Origin: RGIG2041 sp045546315
Lineage (GTDB): Bacteria; Bacillota; Clostridia; UBA1381; UMGS1253
Length of the DNA: 64,000 bases
Reading direction: 5' to 3'
Assembly (NCBI GenBank): GCA_045546315.1
Contig: JAZQCN010000059.1
Coordinates: forward strand, 1 to 64,000
The notes below the pieces were generated by a model, which saw only the letters and a list, made by a program, of their open reading frames with translations, was not told the DNA's origin and searched no databases. The position numbers and the translations under genes are program-made. Positions 51,810 through 61,384 of this stretch are shown here, piece by piece (within the stretch, counting starts at the first letter, position 1; the number at the start of each line of letters is the position of its first letter).

Positions 51810-52670
51810 TTAAACCTCTCTTTGAATATCTCTGTGTGTTATAACCGCGTTATAGCCGCTTTCCTTCAAGTATTTATACAGCTCCGTCGCCAGCGTTACA
51901 CTTCTGTGGTGTCCGCCGGTGCAACCGATACCGATAACCAGCTGGCTCTTGCCCTCTTCAATATAATACGGAATCAAAAACGATACCATATCCTTTAATT
52001 TATCTAAAAACATATTTGTCTGCTCAAATTTCATCACATAGTCGGAAACACACGCCTCCAGACCCGTGTGATGCTTTAAGCTGTCCTTGTAATACGGATT
52101 CGGCAAAAAGCGCACATCAAACACCAGATCACCGTCTAAAAGAATACCGTATTTATACCCAAAGGATGTCACATTTATCACAATGGAATGCGTCTCGCTG
52201 CCATTCGACACAATATCACGGATGGTTTCCTTCAGCTGTGCTGTGCTCAGACTCGATGTATCTATGATGTGGTTTGCCTTGTTTTTAACATAGTCTAAAA
52301 TTTCGCGCTCTCTGTGAATCGCATCCACCAGTCTGCCGTCACGCGCAAGCGGATGCATTCTGCGCGATTCCTTGTAGCGCTTTACAAGCACCTCGTCCTT
52401 TGCATCCAGGAACAACACCTCATACGAATAGCCCGATGCCTTCAGATTGTTTAACTCGTTAAACAGCTCCGAAAACATATCGCCGCCGCGAATATCAATT
52501 ACCATTGCAACCTTATCAATTTTACCGTTCGTGGCATAGAAAATCTCCGCCAGCTTCGGAATCAGCGCCGGCGGCATATTATCGATGCAGTAATAATCCA
52601 TATCTTCCAAACAACGGATTACCTGTGTTTTTCCCGCACCGGACAAGCCTGTAATAATAATAAATCGCAT
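51810..52670 (-). CDS. rapZ: RapZ/YvcJ-family nucleotide-binding protein
   Basis: A 286-residue P-loop protein. The Walker A motif is GLSGAGKTQV, and the C-terminal domain shows IGCTGGHHRSVTLATEL, as in RapZ of Escherichia coli and YvcJ of Bacillus. Gram-negative RapZ controls glmS through small RNAs; in Firmicutes the role is less clear. It sits in the usual murB-rapZ-whiA order, but no yvcK lies between rapZ and whiA. Confidence 0.95.
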   Translation of the reverse strand: MRFIIITGLSGAGKTQVIRCLEDMDYYCIDNMPPALIPKLAEIFYATNGKIDKVAMVIDIRGGDMFSELFNELNNLKASGYSYEVLFLDAKDEVLVKRYKESRRMHPLARDGRLVDAIHREREILDYVKNKANHIIDTSSLSTAQLKETIRDIVSNGSETHSIVINVTSFGYKYGILLDGDLVFDVRFLPNPYYKDSLKHHTGLEACVSDYVMKFEQTNMFLDKLKDMVSFLIPYYIEEGKSQLVIGIGCTGGHHRSVTLATELYKYLKESGYNAVITHRDIQREV

Positions 52671-52697
52671 ATGTTTGCCCCCTTCAGTTTCTTTGGT

Positions 52698-53612
52698 TTA
52701 CTCAAAGCCCAGCATTCGGACTTCACACTCCAGCTCAACACCGAAATTTTTCTTAACAGTCGCCTGAATGTGTGCAATCAGCGCGCGCACATCCGCCGCT
52801 GTCGCACCACCCTTGTTGATGATAAAACCTGCGTGCTTTTCAGAAACGGCAGCACCACCGATTGTGTAGCCCTTCAAGCCCGACTGTTCAATCAATGCAC
52901 CGGCAAAATGCCCCTCCGGGCGCTTGAACACTGAGCCGCAGCTCGGATACTCAAGCGGTTGCTTATCATTGCGGCGCTTTGCAAATTCCGCCATTGCCGC
53001 ACGAATCTGCTCCTTTTCACCGGGCTGCAAAGAAAACAATGCTTCCAAAACGATATAGCCACGCTTTAAATAGATGCTCGTTCTGTGCCCGTATTCGCTC
53101 TCCTGCGGGGTCAGCTTTAAAATGCTGCCGTCCGTCGGATTATAGCAGGTGACTTCTTGAAGCACATCTGAAATCTCACCGCCGTACGCGCCGGCATTCA
53201 TTGCCACCGCGCCGCCAACACAGCCAAAAATGCCCGAAATCGGCTCCATACCCGTCAGTCCATGTTCGGCGGCCAGTGCCGCAACACGACCAAGCAAAAC
53301 ACCCGCACCTGCACGGATATGCGTTCCCTCCACAGAGAGCGTGCGCATATTTTTACCGCAAATCAGCACTACGCCGCGAATGCCTGCATCGCTGACAAGC
53401 AAATTCGAGCCGCCGCCAATCACCGTATACGGTATATTTTCTGCCTTACAAAGCGCAAGCACCGTCTCAATCTGCTTTTCATCATTCGGAAACACAGCAA
53501 CATCTGCATTGCCGCCGATTTGATATGCCGTATGCAAGCGCATCGGTTCATCGTAAAGTGCTTCTATATTCTCTTTTGCAAGTACGCCTTTGAAATGTTC
53601 ACTAAAAGACAT
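52698..53612 (-). CDS. murB: UDP-N-acetylenolpyruvoylglucosamine reductase
   Basis: A 304-residue FAD-dependent peptidoglycan precursor enzyme. The FAD-binding region shows TVIGGGSNLLVSDAG and MEPISGIFGCVGGAV; the catalytic serine region is YPSCGSVFKRP. AGGAGG precedes the ATG. It is cotranscribed with the rapZ-whiA genes downstream and the glucokinase upstream. Confidence 0.97.
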   Translation of the reverse strand: MSFSEHFKGVLAKENIEALYDEPMRLHTAYQIGGNADVAVFPNDEKQIETVLALCKAENIPYTVIGGGSNLLVSDAGIRGVVLICGKNMRTLSVEGTHIRAGAGVLLGRVAALAAEHGLTGMEPISGIFGCVGGAVAMNAGAYGGEISDVLQEVTCYNPTDGSILKLTPQESEYGHRTSIYLKRGYIVLEALFSLQPGEKEQIRAAMAEFAKRRNDKQPLEYPSCGSVFKRPEGHFAGALIEQSGLKGYTIGGAAVSEKHAGFIINKGGATAADVRALIAHIQATVKKNFGVELECEVRMLGFE

Positions 53613-53630
53613 AGTTGCCTCCTAAATTAA

Positions 53631-54572
53631 TTATTCGCCCAAAAGTGCCGCACCGATAATACCGGCATCGTTACCAAGCTGTGCCGCAGCAATACGCGTA
53701 TGTACACCGTTGTGCTTGTAGGTTTCCGTTTCAGCGAGCTTGCGAATCGGATCCAGCAGATAATCGCCCTCCTTGCTGATAGCGCCGCCAATTAAAAGCA
53801 CCTCCGGCTGGAAGATATTAATCATCGAGCATACACCCTCGCCCACAGCTTTGATATAAGCATCTACTACCTGCTGTGCTACAGCATCGCCCGCCTTTGC
53901 AGCATCAAACGAGGTTCTGCCGTTTACGCGGGAAAGGTCGCCCTCGACTGCCTTTGCCATAGCACAGTCCGGATTTGCCGCAATCGCTTTCTTCGTTTCG
54001 CGAATCAATGCCGAAACGGAAGCCTCTGTTTCCCAGCAGCCGTATCTGCCGCAGCCACACTTGTTTTCGCTGTTCTTATTGACCTGAATGTGACCGATTT
54101 CAGCAGCCACACCGTTAAAGCCCTCATAAATCTTGCCGTCCAAAATAATGCCGCCGCCGACACCGGTGCCCAGCGTTACAAACAGCATGCTCTCCATCGT
54201 CTCGCCGATAACCTTATACTCACCGAAAGCCGCAACATTGGCATCGTTGCCGAGATAAGCCGGTACGCCGAGCTGCTGTGTAATAATTTCACAAATATGC
54301 GTGTCTTTAAAATTGATGTTTGCAGAAAATGCGCAAATGCCGGTTTTCGAATTGCACGCACCCGGACAGCCTACGCCGACTGCCTTGATGTCCTGCATTG
54401 TATAGCCGTTCTCCTCTGCAAGCTCCAGCGCAAGCTGTGCCATAGACTTTGCAATCTCGTCACCGTGACGCTCTGCGCCGGTCGGTGCCGTTTTTGTTGC
54501 AACAATCTTATAATTTTCGTCAACGAGTCCTGCCTTAATCGACATTCCGCCCAAATCAATACCAATATACAT
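53631..54572 (-). CDS. ROK-family glucokinase
   Basis: A 313-residue ROK sugar kinase. The phosphate loop is IGIDLGGMSIKAG, the catalytic aspartate is in LGNDANVAAFGEY, and zinc-binding residues are in EIGHIQVN and CGCGRYGCWE. This is the typical Gram-positive glucokinase form (GlcK). It is located between hprK and murB, so glucose phosphorylation and carbon control genes are adjacent. Confidence 0.9.
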   Translation of the reverse strand: MYIGIDLGGMSIKAGLVDENYKIVATKTAPTGAERHGDEIAKSMAQLALELAEENGYTMQDIKAVGVGCPGACNSKTGICAFSANINFKDTHICEIITQQLGVPAYLGNDANVAAFGEYKVIGETMESMLFVTLGTGVGGGIILDGKIYEGFNGVAAEIGHIQVNKNSENKCGCGRYGCWETEASVSALIRETKKAIAANPDCAMAKAVEGDLSRVNGRTSFDAAKAGDAVAQQVVDAYIKAVGEGVCSMINIFQPEVLLIGGAISKEGDYLLDPIRKLAETETYKHNGVHTRIAAAQLGNDAGIIGAALLGE

Positions 54573-54592
54573 TTTATATCCCCCTATATACT

Positions 54593-55543
54593 TTATTCAT
54601 CGGCAGGCTGGTTTTTTTCCAGTTCCGCCATCAAGCGTGCATCCATTTCCTGCGCCGCATTATAGCCCATTTTCTTTTGACGGTTGTTCATCGCCGCCAC
54701 CTCAACAATAACCGCAAGGTTTCTGCCCGGCCGCACCGGAATCGTCAGCGACGGAACATTAATCCCCAAAATGTTGGTGTATTCATCCACAAGACCGAGC
54801 CGGTCGTACTGCTTTGCATCCTCCCATGGCTCCAAGTGAATAACCAAATCAATTTTCTCCGACACCTTGACCGCACCCATACCGTACAGCCTGCGAATAT
54901 CCACGATACCGATACCGCGCAGTTCAATAAAGTAACGGATGATGTCGGGTGCAGAGCCCACAAGTGTTTTGTCGGAAACGCGCTTAATTTCAACAGCATC
55001 ATCTGCCACAAAGCGATGGCCGCGCTTTACAAGCTCAACCGCGCACTCACTTTTGCCGACACCGCTCTCACCCAAAATCAGTACGCCTTCACCGTGCACC
55101 TCTACGAGCACACCGTGGCGCGTGATACGCGGGGCAAGATTCAAGTTCAAATAGCTGATGAGCGCCGCCGTAAAGCCGGAGGTGCTCATTCCCGTACGGC
55201 ATACGGTTACATCGTGTGCCTGCGCTTCCTCCAAAAGCTCCGGAAACACCTCCATGCCGCGCGTAATTACAAGCATCGGAATTCCGGTTGCAAAAAGCTT
55301 GTCAAAGCATTCGCGGCGCGCCTGCGTCGCAAACTCCTGCAAATAAGAAATTTCAACCTTGCCGAGAATCTGAATGCGTGTCGGCTCAAAGTAATCATAG
55401 AAACCGACAATCTGCATACCCGGTCGGTTGACCTCGTTATTAATAATCTCCACCTGCTCCGCTTTCGTTGCCCGGTAACAGGTTTCCAAATGAAACTCCT
55501 CAATCAACGCCTCCAGCGCAATGGAGTATCCCGAATTCAGCAT
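54593..55543 (-). CDS. hprK: HPr kinase/phosphorylase
   Basis: A 316-residue bifunctional enzyme that phosphorylates HPr on serine 46 and so drives CcpA-type carbon catabolite control. The Walker A is GESGVGKSECAVEL, followed by the FVADDAVEI stretch and the family segment GIGIVDIRRLYGMGAV. GGAGGCGAGG precedes the ATG. It is the first gene of the run hprK-glcK-murB-rapZ-whiA-dnaE. Confidence 0.97.
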   Translation of the reverse strand: MLNSGYSIALEALIEEFHLETCYRATKAEQVEIINNEVNRPGMQIVGFYDYFEPTRIQILGKVEISYLQEFATQARRECFDKLFATGIPMLVITRGMEVFPELLEEAQAHDVTVCRTGMSTSGFTAALISYLNLNLAPRITRHGVLVEVHGEGVLILGESGVGKSECAVELVKRGHRFVADDAVEIKRVSDKTLVGSAPDIIRYFIELRGIGIVDIRRLYGMGAVKVSEKIDLVIHLEPWEDAKQYDRLGLVDEYTNILGINVPSLTIPVRPGRNLAVIVEVAAMNNRQKKMGYNAAQEMDARLMAELEKNQPADE

Positions 55544-55639
55544 AGCCTCGCCTCCGAAAAGCCAAAGTTTTTAACCCGGATGTACATCTAAAATTCTCTC
55601 TTTTGCACAAACTGCGGTTAACCATACTACTACAATTTT

Positions 55640-55668
55640 ATTATATACGATTTTTTCTGATTTTTCAA
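55640..55668 (-). promoter_or_regulatory. Promoter of the hprK operon
   Basis: Minus-strand TTGAAA (55663-55668) and TATAAT (55640-55645) with a 17-base spacer, about 100 bases before hprK. Confidence 0.72.
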
Positions 55669-55714
55669 CGGAAAATTCAGTTTTTTACAGAAAGTTCACT
55701 GCTTTTTTAAAAAC

Positions 55715-55749
55715 AAAAAAAGCAGCAGTCACCGGACTGCTGCTTTTTA
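55715..55749 (-). terminator. Terminator after the SLH protein gene
   Basis: AAAAAGCAGCAGTC and GACTGCTGCTTTTT form a 14-bp stem with loop ACCG, A and T runs on both sides. Confidence 0.93.
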
Positions 55750-55757
55750 TCTGTTAT

Positions 55758-58634
55758 TTACGGCTGCGTTCTTTCGTCAACCACTACAACGAGCACCTTC
55801 AGCGTGCCAGCATATGCCTGTGCAAACATATGCGTTGCATTTGCATTTTTCAAATCACCGTATTCGATTACCGTATTCAGGTCCGAAAGTTCGCTGACCG
55901 TTGTTCCCTTATCGGTAAGATGAACATAGTATTTTTTAACCGAGGAATTCAGCTTGAAGCCCATAACCTCCGAAGTATCCAGCACCGGTTCTTCTCCTGT
56001 GGTATCTACCAATGCAGGTGCAATAAATACCGCTTCTTCGGTAATACTCGACACCGTACCGTAAACCGTCTTAAAGTAATATTCGCCTTCGTTATACATA
56101 ATCGGTCTCGAGGTTGTTAGGGATATATCATATCCAGCCTCCGGCACCAGCGCATTAACATCCAACTCATGTGTTCCCGTATTGGTTCTACCGAGTTTGT
56201 TAATCTGTCCGTCAGAATTCAAACCGAAACGAATAACATCACCCGGTTTGATGTTTGCATATGCTGCACTTGTATTTTCCGTCTCGTATGTTTTAATTTT
56301 TCCGCTTTGATACACTTCAACGCTATATACAATATTATCCTCATCGACCGCACTTACTCTCTGTGTCACCTTCGTTACAAGACTTACAGGCACAGTATAA
56401 TCCACAGCTGTTTCCGCAGAAGTTTCATTGACATTATAGACCAAAACAACCTTTGCGACAGCAGAAGCATTTAAGTCATATGCTTCGATATTGTAGTTTG
56501 TGCCGGTCTTGAAATACGAGGTCGCCGTTGATCTCTTGTATTCATCCTCTGCGAGTCTGTCATCGGGCACAACCAAAACCAAGGTGCTCGTATTGACAAA
56601 AACTTTACTTTCAAAACCACTCGAAGAAGAATAGGTATACCTTGTTTTTTCCACGCCGGTTACAAGCTTGTCCAAATCTTCGTTCTTATCAATCGCAATC
56701 TCGCCATCGGCCAGCGCAATGGTTGTGATTTTTGTAATTTCTCCCGCGCTGTTCTTCACATAACGAATCGGCTGCGCATAGGTCGTATTCGAGGCTCCGG
56801 CATTTGCCGCAATCTTGGATGCAACAATTTCTAAAGCATCCAAAACATCCTGCGGATCGGAAACCGTTCTGCCGTTCACCTTTACATTGGTTGCACATTT
56901 TACCTTTGTCGGCTTCGACGGTGTGCCACTTAAGTTCATCAGCTTCAGAATGGCGCGGTCATCATCAACACCTGCGTTCGTAACATATGCATAGGCTCCC
57001 GCATCCTCCTGCGTAATCTTCGCCGCGCAGATACGGTCATTATGATCTAAATAGAATGTGCCTTCCGCACCGGTCTTCGGTATAATAACATCTGCATCCA
57101 CCAAATCCAAAAACATCTGTGTTGTTGCATACTTTTTTCCGTCAATGACATAACCGTCATGCGTAGATATTTCGTTGATTTTCCCCTTGACTGTTTTGGT
57201 GCTGACGTACACCTTAAATTTTGTTTCGGAAAGGTTTGCCGCTACAGAAACAACATGCATCGCCTTAATGTCTTCTATTTTCATTTCCGCACCGGTAGCC
57301 CCATTATAAAACTCTGCCATTACGCTCGGTGAATACGGATCAATACGAATGCTCTTACCCGAAATATAATTGTCGTAAATCACATAATTGTTCGACGAAA
57401 CTCTGTCCGTAGTTAAAACCGGACTCTTTGCAATATATATTTCATAATCTTCGATAAAGATTGTATCAAATTTTTTGTCGCCGTTATTTTCAACCAAACG
57501 CACTTGCCCATCGATAAAGTCATCGCTGTTCGGGTCGAACCATTTCGACAAATCGCGCTCGTCGCTTGTGCCGCTCTGATAATCATAGAGGCTGCCGTTA
57601 TACATCAGCTGCGCATCAGTGCTGAGTATGATTTCCTCCAGTTCGTCCTGTTCTTCATCGGTATAATACGCAAGTTCAAAATTGTTATAGTCATAAATGT
57701 TCCCGGAAAGGATTGTAACTTCTTCGCTCTTGGTAGTCGATGCCGCAATATAAATAATATTATTCGATTCATCTTCCGAGCCAAGCTTATAATAACCCTT
57801 CACATAGTTACCCAACAGGACCTTCGCTTCAGCTTTTGTCAGCACATTGGTATAAACAAACGCTTCTTTAGACTGTGCAAAAGCAAGTTCACCTTCCTGA
57901 ATACGGATTTCGCTGTCACTGATTGACTCCGTACCATCCACCTGTACGACCATATAATTATTAAAACGCGCATAGCCGAGCTTGTTTGTTAAAATCGTTT
58001 TTTCTGTAACCTTCACGCTGCCGTTTGACTGCTTTTCTGCAATCGGCACCTCAAGCGAGTTATATAAAACCTGTGCAACCATGCCGCGCGATGCCGCACT
58101 GCTCGTCTTTTCCACTTGAATGCCCTTTGTCATATTCAGCATATCTGCCTGCGAAATATAGCCTGCCGACCAGCCGCCAAGCTCCGTTGCCGCCGACTCA
58201 TAGCCAAGTGCGCAAACCATCATCTTAATTGCCTGCTCATAGGTTACCGGGTTGTCCGGCGCAAAGGTGCCGTCGCCCATACCGAGAATAATTCCCAAAT
58301 CGTAAGCAATCTTGATATATCCGGAAGCCCAATGCTCACCGCCGCCTGCTTTCATATCTGTAAAAATCTCTGCGGCGCTTGCACCGCCGGCAACATTCTC
58401 CAGACCCAGCATACGCGTAACAACCGTTGCAAATTCAGCACGGGTAATTGTGTTGTCCGGTCTAAAGGAATTGTCCTCATAACCCTTCAGCATGCCCAAT
58501 GCGACCAATACCTCAATAGACTCCTGATACTTCGTTGCTTTATCCACATCGACAAACGCTGCCGAGCCCGGCAGAGAAACCGTTCCCAGCAAAAGCACTA
58601 CGGAAAGCAATAACGCAGTCAACTTTCTTTTCAT
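55758..58634 (-). CDS. SLH-domain surface protein
   Basis: A 958-residue secreted protein. It has a signal peptide (MKRKLTALLLSVVLLLGTV, ending near GSAA) and at least two S-layer-homology domains (FVDVDKATKYQESIEVLVAL with FRPDNTITRAEFATVV; IFTDMKAGGGEHWASGYIKI with FAPDNPVTYEQAIKMM), plus a weaker third. About 750 residues of serine/threonine- and aspartate-rich beta-type sequence with no recognised domain follow. SLH domains bind pyruvylated wall polymers, so this is a cell-surface or S-layer component. The ATG at 58634 is correctly spaced from AGGAGG. Confidence 0.92.
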   Translation of the reverse strand: MKRKLTALLLSVVLLLGTVSLPGSAAFVDVDKATKYQESIEVLVALGMLKGYEDNSFRPDNTITRAEFATVVTRMLGLENVAGGASAAEIFTDMKAGGGEHWASGYIKIAYDLGIILGMGDGTFAPDNPVTYEQAIKMMVCALGYESAATELGGWSAGYISQADMLNMTKGIQVEKTSSAASRGMVAQVLYNSLEVPIAEKQSNGSVKVTEKTILTNKLGYARFNNYMVVQVDGTESISDSEIRIQEGELAFAQSKEAFVYTNVLTKAEAKVLLGNYVKGYYKLGSEDESNNIIYIAASTTKSEEVTILSGNIYDYNNFELAYYTDEEQDELEEIILSTDAQLMYNGSLYDYQSGTSDERDLSKWFDPNSDDFIDGQVRLVENNGDKKFDTIFIEDYEIYIAKSPVLTTDRVSSNNYVIYDNYISGKSIRIDPYSPSVMAEFYNGATGAEMKIEDIKAMHVVSVAANLSETKFKVYVSTKTVKGKINEISTHDGYVIDGKKYATTQMFLDLVDADVIIPKTGAEGTFYLDHNDRICAAKITQEDAGAYAYVTNAGVDDDRAILKLMNLSGTPSKPTKVKCATNVKVNGRTVSDPQDVLDALEIVASKIAANAGASNTTYAQPIRYVKNSAGEITKITTIALADGEIAIDKNEDLDKLVTGVEKTRYTYSSSSGFESKVFVNTSTLVLVVPDDRLAEDEYKRSTATSYFKTGTNYNIEAYDLNASAVAKVVLVYNVNETSAETAVDYTVPVSLVTKVTQRVSAVDEDNIVYSVEVYQSGKIKTYETENTSAAYANIKPGDVIRFGLNSDGQINKLGRTNTGTHELDVNALVPEAGYDISLTTSRPIMYNEGEYYFKTVYGTVSSITEEAVFIAPALVDTTGEEPVLDTSEVMGFKLNSSVKKYYVHLTDKGTTVSELSDLNTVIEYGDLKNANATHMFAQAYAGTLKVLVVVVDERTQP

Positions 58635-58671
58635 ATTCATTCCTCCTTTATGGGTATACTGCTATATTTAT

Positions 58672-58700
58672 ATCATAACACGCAAGCCCCCAAAGGTCAA
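58672..58700 (-). promoter_or_regulatory. Promoter of the SLH protein gene
   Basis: Minus-strand TTGACC (58695-58700) and TATGAT (58672-58677) with a 17-base spacer. Confidence 0.72.
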
Positions 58701-58722
58701 TTACAGAGCCTTTACAAATTTA

Positions 58723-58748
58723 AAAGGTCTTGCAAATGCAAGACCTTT
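58723..58748 (-). terminator. Terminator after the first DMT transporter of this region
   Basis: AAAGGTCTTGCA and TGCAAGACCTTT form a 12-bp stem with a two-base loop. Confidence 0.85.
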
Positions 58749-58750
58749 CA

Positions 58751-59689
58751 TTATCTGTTTTTGGCCGCCAGAATGTCCGGCAGCTGCACCAAAAGGATCG
58801 CCCCAAACATCAGCACACAACCCAAAACTTCCCACATCGTCATGCGCTCCTGCAAAAGCACCGTGCCTGCCAATACGGCAAACACACTCTCCAGACTCAT
58901 TAAGATGGAAGCCGACGCCGGATCGGTATACTTTTGGCCGACAACCTGCAATGTATATGCCACGCCGCACGACAAAAGACCGGAATACAAAATCGCCGTG
59001 GAGCACTGCAAAATCAGCGAAAGCTGCGGTTTTTCCAAAATCAGCATCAGCACAATATTGATTGCACCGGACACAAAAAACTGCAAACAGGAAAGCTTTA
59101 CGCCGTCAACAAGCGGAGAAAAATGATCGATTGCCAAAATGTGAAATGCGAAGATAATTGCACAAAGCATTGTCAGGAAATCGCCAAAATTCAGGCTTCC
59201 CGTTTCCTCTCCCGTCAGACAAAGCAAGCTTAAACCACCCAGTGCCACAATCGCACTTAAAACCGCAATCCAGCTTGGGCGCTTTTTAAAAAACAACCCC
59301 AGAAACGGAACCAGAATCATATACATCGCCGTGATAAAGCCACTCTTGCCCGCCGTTGTGCCCTGCAGCCCGAACCCACGCAATAAATGGTCTGCCATAC
59401 CATAAGTTTGCAGGGTGCTTGCCGCGCAAAGCAGACAACCGCAAACAACACCGCCAAACAGCAATGCTTTAATATTTTTCTTTTCGGAAGCTTTGTCTTC
59501 TGCGCTTTTTTTGCACTCCCGCAAAAACACAAACGGTACGAGCACTGCACAGCCCAGCCATGTACGGATGCCGTTGAAGGTGTTCGGCTCAATATATTCC
59601 ATACCCTCTCTTTGCGACACAAACGATATCCCCCAGATAACGGCTGTCAGCAAAAGGAGCAGATTCCCCTTTAATTTCGTCTTATTCAT
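58751..59689 (-). CDS. EamA-family (DMT superfamily) transporter
   Basis: A 312-residue protein with ten hydrophobic segments and two EamA repeats (LLLLTAVIWGISFVSQREGM in the first, MSLESVFAVLAGTVLLQE in the second). The substrate is unknown. The ATG at 59689 follows GGAGGG; an upstream in-frame start at 59704 lacks spacing. It has its own promoter and terminator, so it is separate from the operon to its right. Confidence 0.88.
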   Translation of the reverse strand: MNKTKLKGNLLLLLTAVIWGISFVSQREGMEYIEPNTFNGIRTWLGCAVLVPFVFLRECKKSAEDKASEKKNIKALLFGGVVCGCLLCAASTLQTYGMADHLLRGFGLQGTTAGKSGFITAMYMILVPFLGLFFKKRPSWIAVLSAIVALGGLSLLCLTGEETGSLNFGDFLTMLCAIIFAFHILAIDHFSPLVDGVKLSCLQFFVSGAINIVLMLILEKPQLSLILQCSTAILYSGLLSCGVAYTLQVVGQKYTDPASASILMSLESVFAVLAGTVLLQERMTMWEVLGCVLMFGAILLVQLPDILAAKNR

Positions 59690-59719
59690 AATTGCACCCT
59701 CCAAAAATCATACTCGAAT

Positions 59720-59748
59720 ATTATATACTATGTCGCAAATTTTTGCAA
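59720..59748 (-). promoter_or_regulatory. Promoter of the DMT transporter gene
   Basis: TTGCAA (59743-59748) and TATAAT (59720-59725, minus strand) with a 17-base spacer. GCAAA-AA-TTTGC overlaps the -35 and could be an operator. Confidence 0.62.
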
Positions 59749-59765
59749 GGTCAATCTACACCGTC

Positions 59766-60605
59766 TTACACTTTCCAATCCAAAAGACGCAACGTATCTG
59801 CCATCGCCTTCAATTGTACCTGCTCAAAATCACTTGCCTGCGTAAAACGCTCGTTGCAGAAAACAAGATACGCACCAAGCATCGGATGAATAATTCTCGT
59901 AAGCTTGCCGTGCGCGCCGGCACAGTGGAAGTGGATTTTACAGGTTGTAATTTCTTTTTTCAGCACAAGCATCGTTTTAAAGGCTTCGGCGAGCTGCTCA
60001 TCATTTTCACACATTGTCACAATTTTTACAATATCCGGTCCACGGCTCGCAAGCTCCTTAGCAAGCGAAACCACCTGCGCACAATTCATCGGCACACGCG
60101 GATGACTCGACAAAAGCACTTCCGTTCCGTTTTGATGCATACGCGCAATAAAAGCCTTCTGTTTTTGCACGATTTCCGGCTTCAAAGCAACCTCGCACGG
60201 CTTTGCCTCAGCAAAAAGCATCTCCTCTGTAACATAAGCTTCATCCAAAAATGCTTCCTTAACCGGCAAATCAAACGAATATGCCTGTATATCTACTGCA
60301 GATGCGCCGGCACATGCCGCACGTTCCAAAAGCTCTATGCGCTCTTCCTCCGTCGTGGTGAAATAGGTACCCTCCGCTGTACCATTATAATTCAGCGCCA
60401 GCACCGGCCTTCTCGATGCTTCTATAATACTGCGCAATTTTTCTTCTGTTCGTTCTGCTTCATTGATGCACGAAATATGCAAATCATGCCCCATTGCACC
60501 TGCATACTCGCCGTTGCGCATCGCCGCAATACACTCACGCACTGTGCGCTCCTTAATCACGTCAACAATCATAGGTCCTTCCTGTTTCGCAAAAGACATC
60601 TTCAC
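59766..60605 (-). CDS. Diverged type I 3-dehydroquinate-dehydratase-like enzyme
   Basis: A 279-residue class I (Schiff-base) aldolase-superfamily protein similar to type I dehydroquinate dehydratase. The catalytic pair is kept: His168 (LLSSHPR) and Lys194 (DIVKIVTM), 26 residues apart, as in AroD. Other signatures are altered: the TxRTxxEGG region reads LNYNGTAEGTYF, and the C-terminal ASAPGQ motif reads ASDFEQ. The substrate is therefore probably not plain dehydroquinate. It is the last gene of a five-gene minus-strand operon. The start is a GTG at 60605 after GGGAGAG; an ATG at 60599 is the alternative. Confidence 0.75.
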   Translation of the reverse strand: MKMSFAKQEGPMIVDVIKERTVRECIAAMRNGEYAGAMGHDLHISCINEAERTEEKLRSIIEASRRPVLALNYNGTAEGTYFTTTEEERIELLERAACAGASAVDIQAYSFDLPVKEAFLDEAYVTEEMLFAEAKPCEVALKPEIVQKQKAFIARMHQNGTEVLLSSHPRVPMNCAQVVSLAKELASRGPDIVKIVTMCENDEQLAEAFKTMLVLKKEITTCKIHFHCAGAHGKLTRIIHPMLGAYLVFCNERFTQASDFEQVQLKAMADTLRLLDWKV

Positions 60606-60617
60606 GTTAAACTCTCC

Positions 60618-61382
60618 CTACCATTTCATCGACTTCGGACCGAGCGAGCGACCGCCGTCCACAATATAGTTTGCACCCGTAACAAAATCACTTTCGGGCG
60701 ATGCCAGGAACAAAATCACATTCGCCATTTCCTGCGGCGTACCTACACGGCCGTTTTCCCCAAGAAAGGTCATGCCGTCCATCGTCCAGCCATCACGCGA
60801 AATTGCGCCCGGCGAAACCGCGTTCACGCAAATATTATATTCGCCGACTTCCATCGCAAGCGCCTTTGTCATCGAAATAATACCGCCCTTGGCGCAAGAA
60901 TAGTCCACACGGTTCACCAAACCACCCACGCCTGCAATGGAGGCTACATTTACAATTTTTCCGTATTTATTATCCAGCATAGCTGCTTTCAGCACCGCCT
61001 GCGTGCAATTCATTGTACCTTTGATATTGATATCCAGCACAAAATCCAGTGTTTCTTCCTCAGCATCCGCAAAACGGGTAAGCTTGCCAAGCAAATCCGC
61101 ACTGCCGCCTGCGTTATTAACCAAAATGTCAATTTTGCCAAACTGTGCTACCGCTTTTTCAACCAATGCAAATATGGCTTTGCGGTCACGCACATCAGCA
61201 ACTGCCTCCATCACGCCGACACCGAGCGCGCGAATTTCCTGCGCCGTATGCGTCGCCGCTTCCGCATTATAATCACATAAAACAATATTGGCGCCCGCCT
61301 GCGCAAACTGCATAGCTACCGCCCTGCCGATATTTTTGCCCGCACCGGTGACCATTGCGGTTTTTCCGTGAAAATCAAACAT
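60618..61382 (-). CDS. Short-chain dehydrogenase/reductase (SDR)
   Basis: A 254-residue classical SDR. The cofactor motif is TGAGKNIG; catalytic serine and tyrosine are in NVASIAG and VDYSCAKGG (YxxxK). It would oxidise or reduce a hydroxyl group on a sugar, cyclitol or similar compound. The ATG at 61382 is spaced eight bases from GGGAG; one at 61388 is too close. It lies two bases from the transporter gene upstream and 12 from the dehydroquinate-dehydratase-like gene downstream. Confidence 0.92.
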   Translation of the reverse strand: MFDFHGKTAMVTGAGKNIGRAVAMQFAQAGANIVLCDYNAEAATHTAQEIRALGVGVMEAVADVRDRKAIFALVEKAVAQFGKIDILVNNAGGSADLLGKLTRFADAEEETLDFVLDINIKGTMNCTQAVLKAAMLDNKYGKIVNVASIAGVGGLVNRVDYSCAKGGIISMTKALAMEVGEYNICVNAVSPGAISRDGWTMDGMTFLGENGRVGTPQEMANVILFLASPESDFVTGANYIVDGGRSLGPKSMKW

Positions 61383-61384
61383 AA

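Noticed and set aside
59415..61280. A 621-codon plus-strand open frame opposite the DMT, dehydratase-like and SDR genes
   Set aside because: It has no ribosome binding site and a His/Arg/Cys-rich composition typical of antisense shadows. The minus-strand genes beneath it have clear family motifs.
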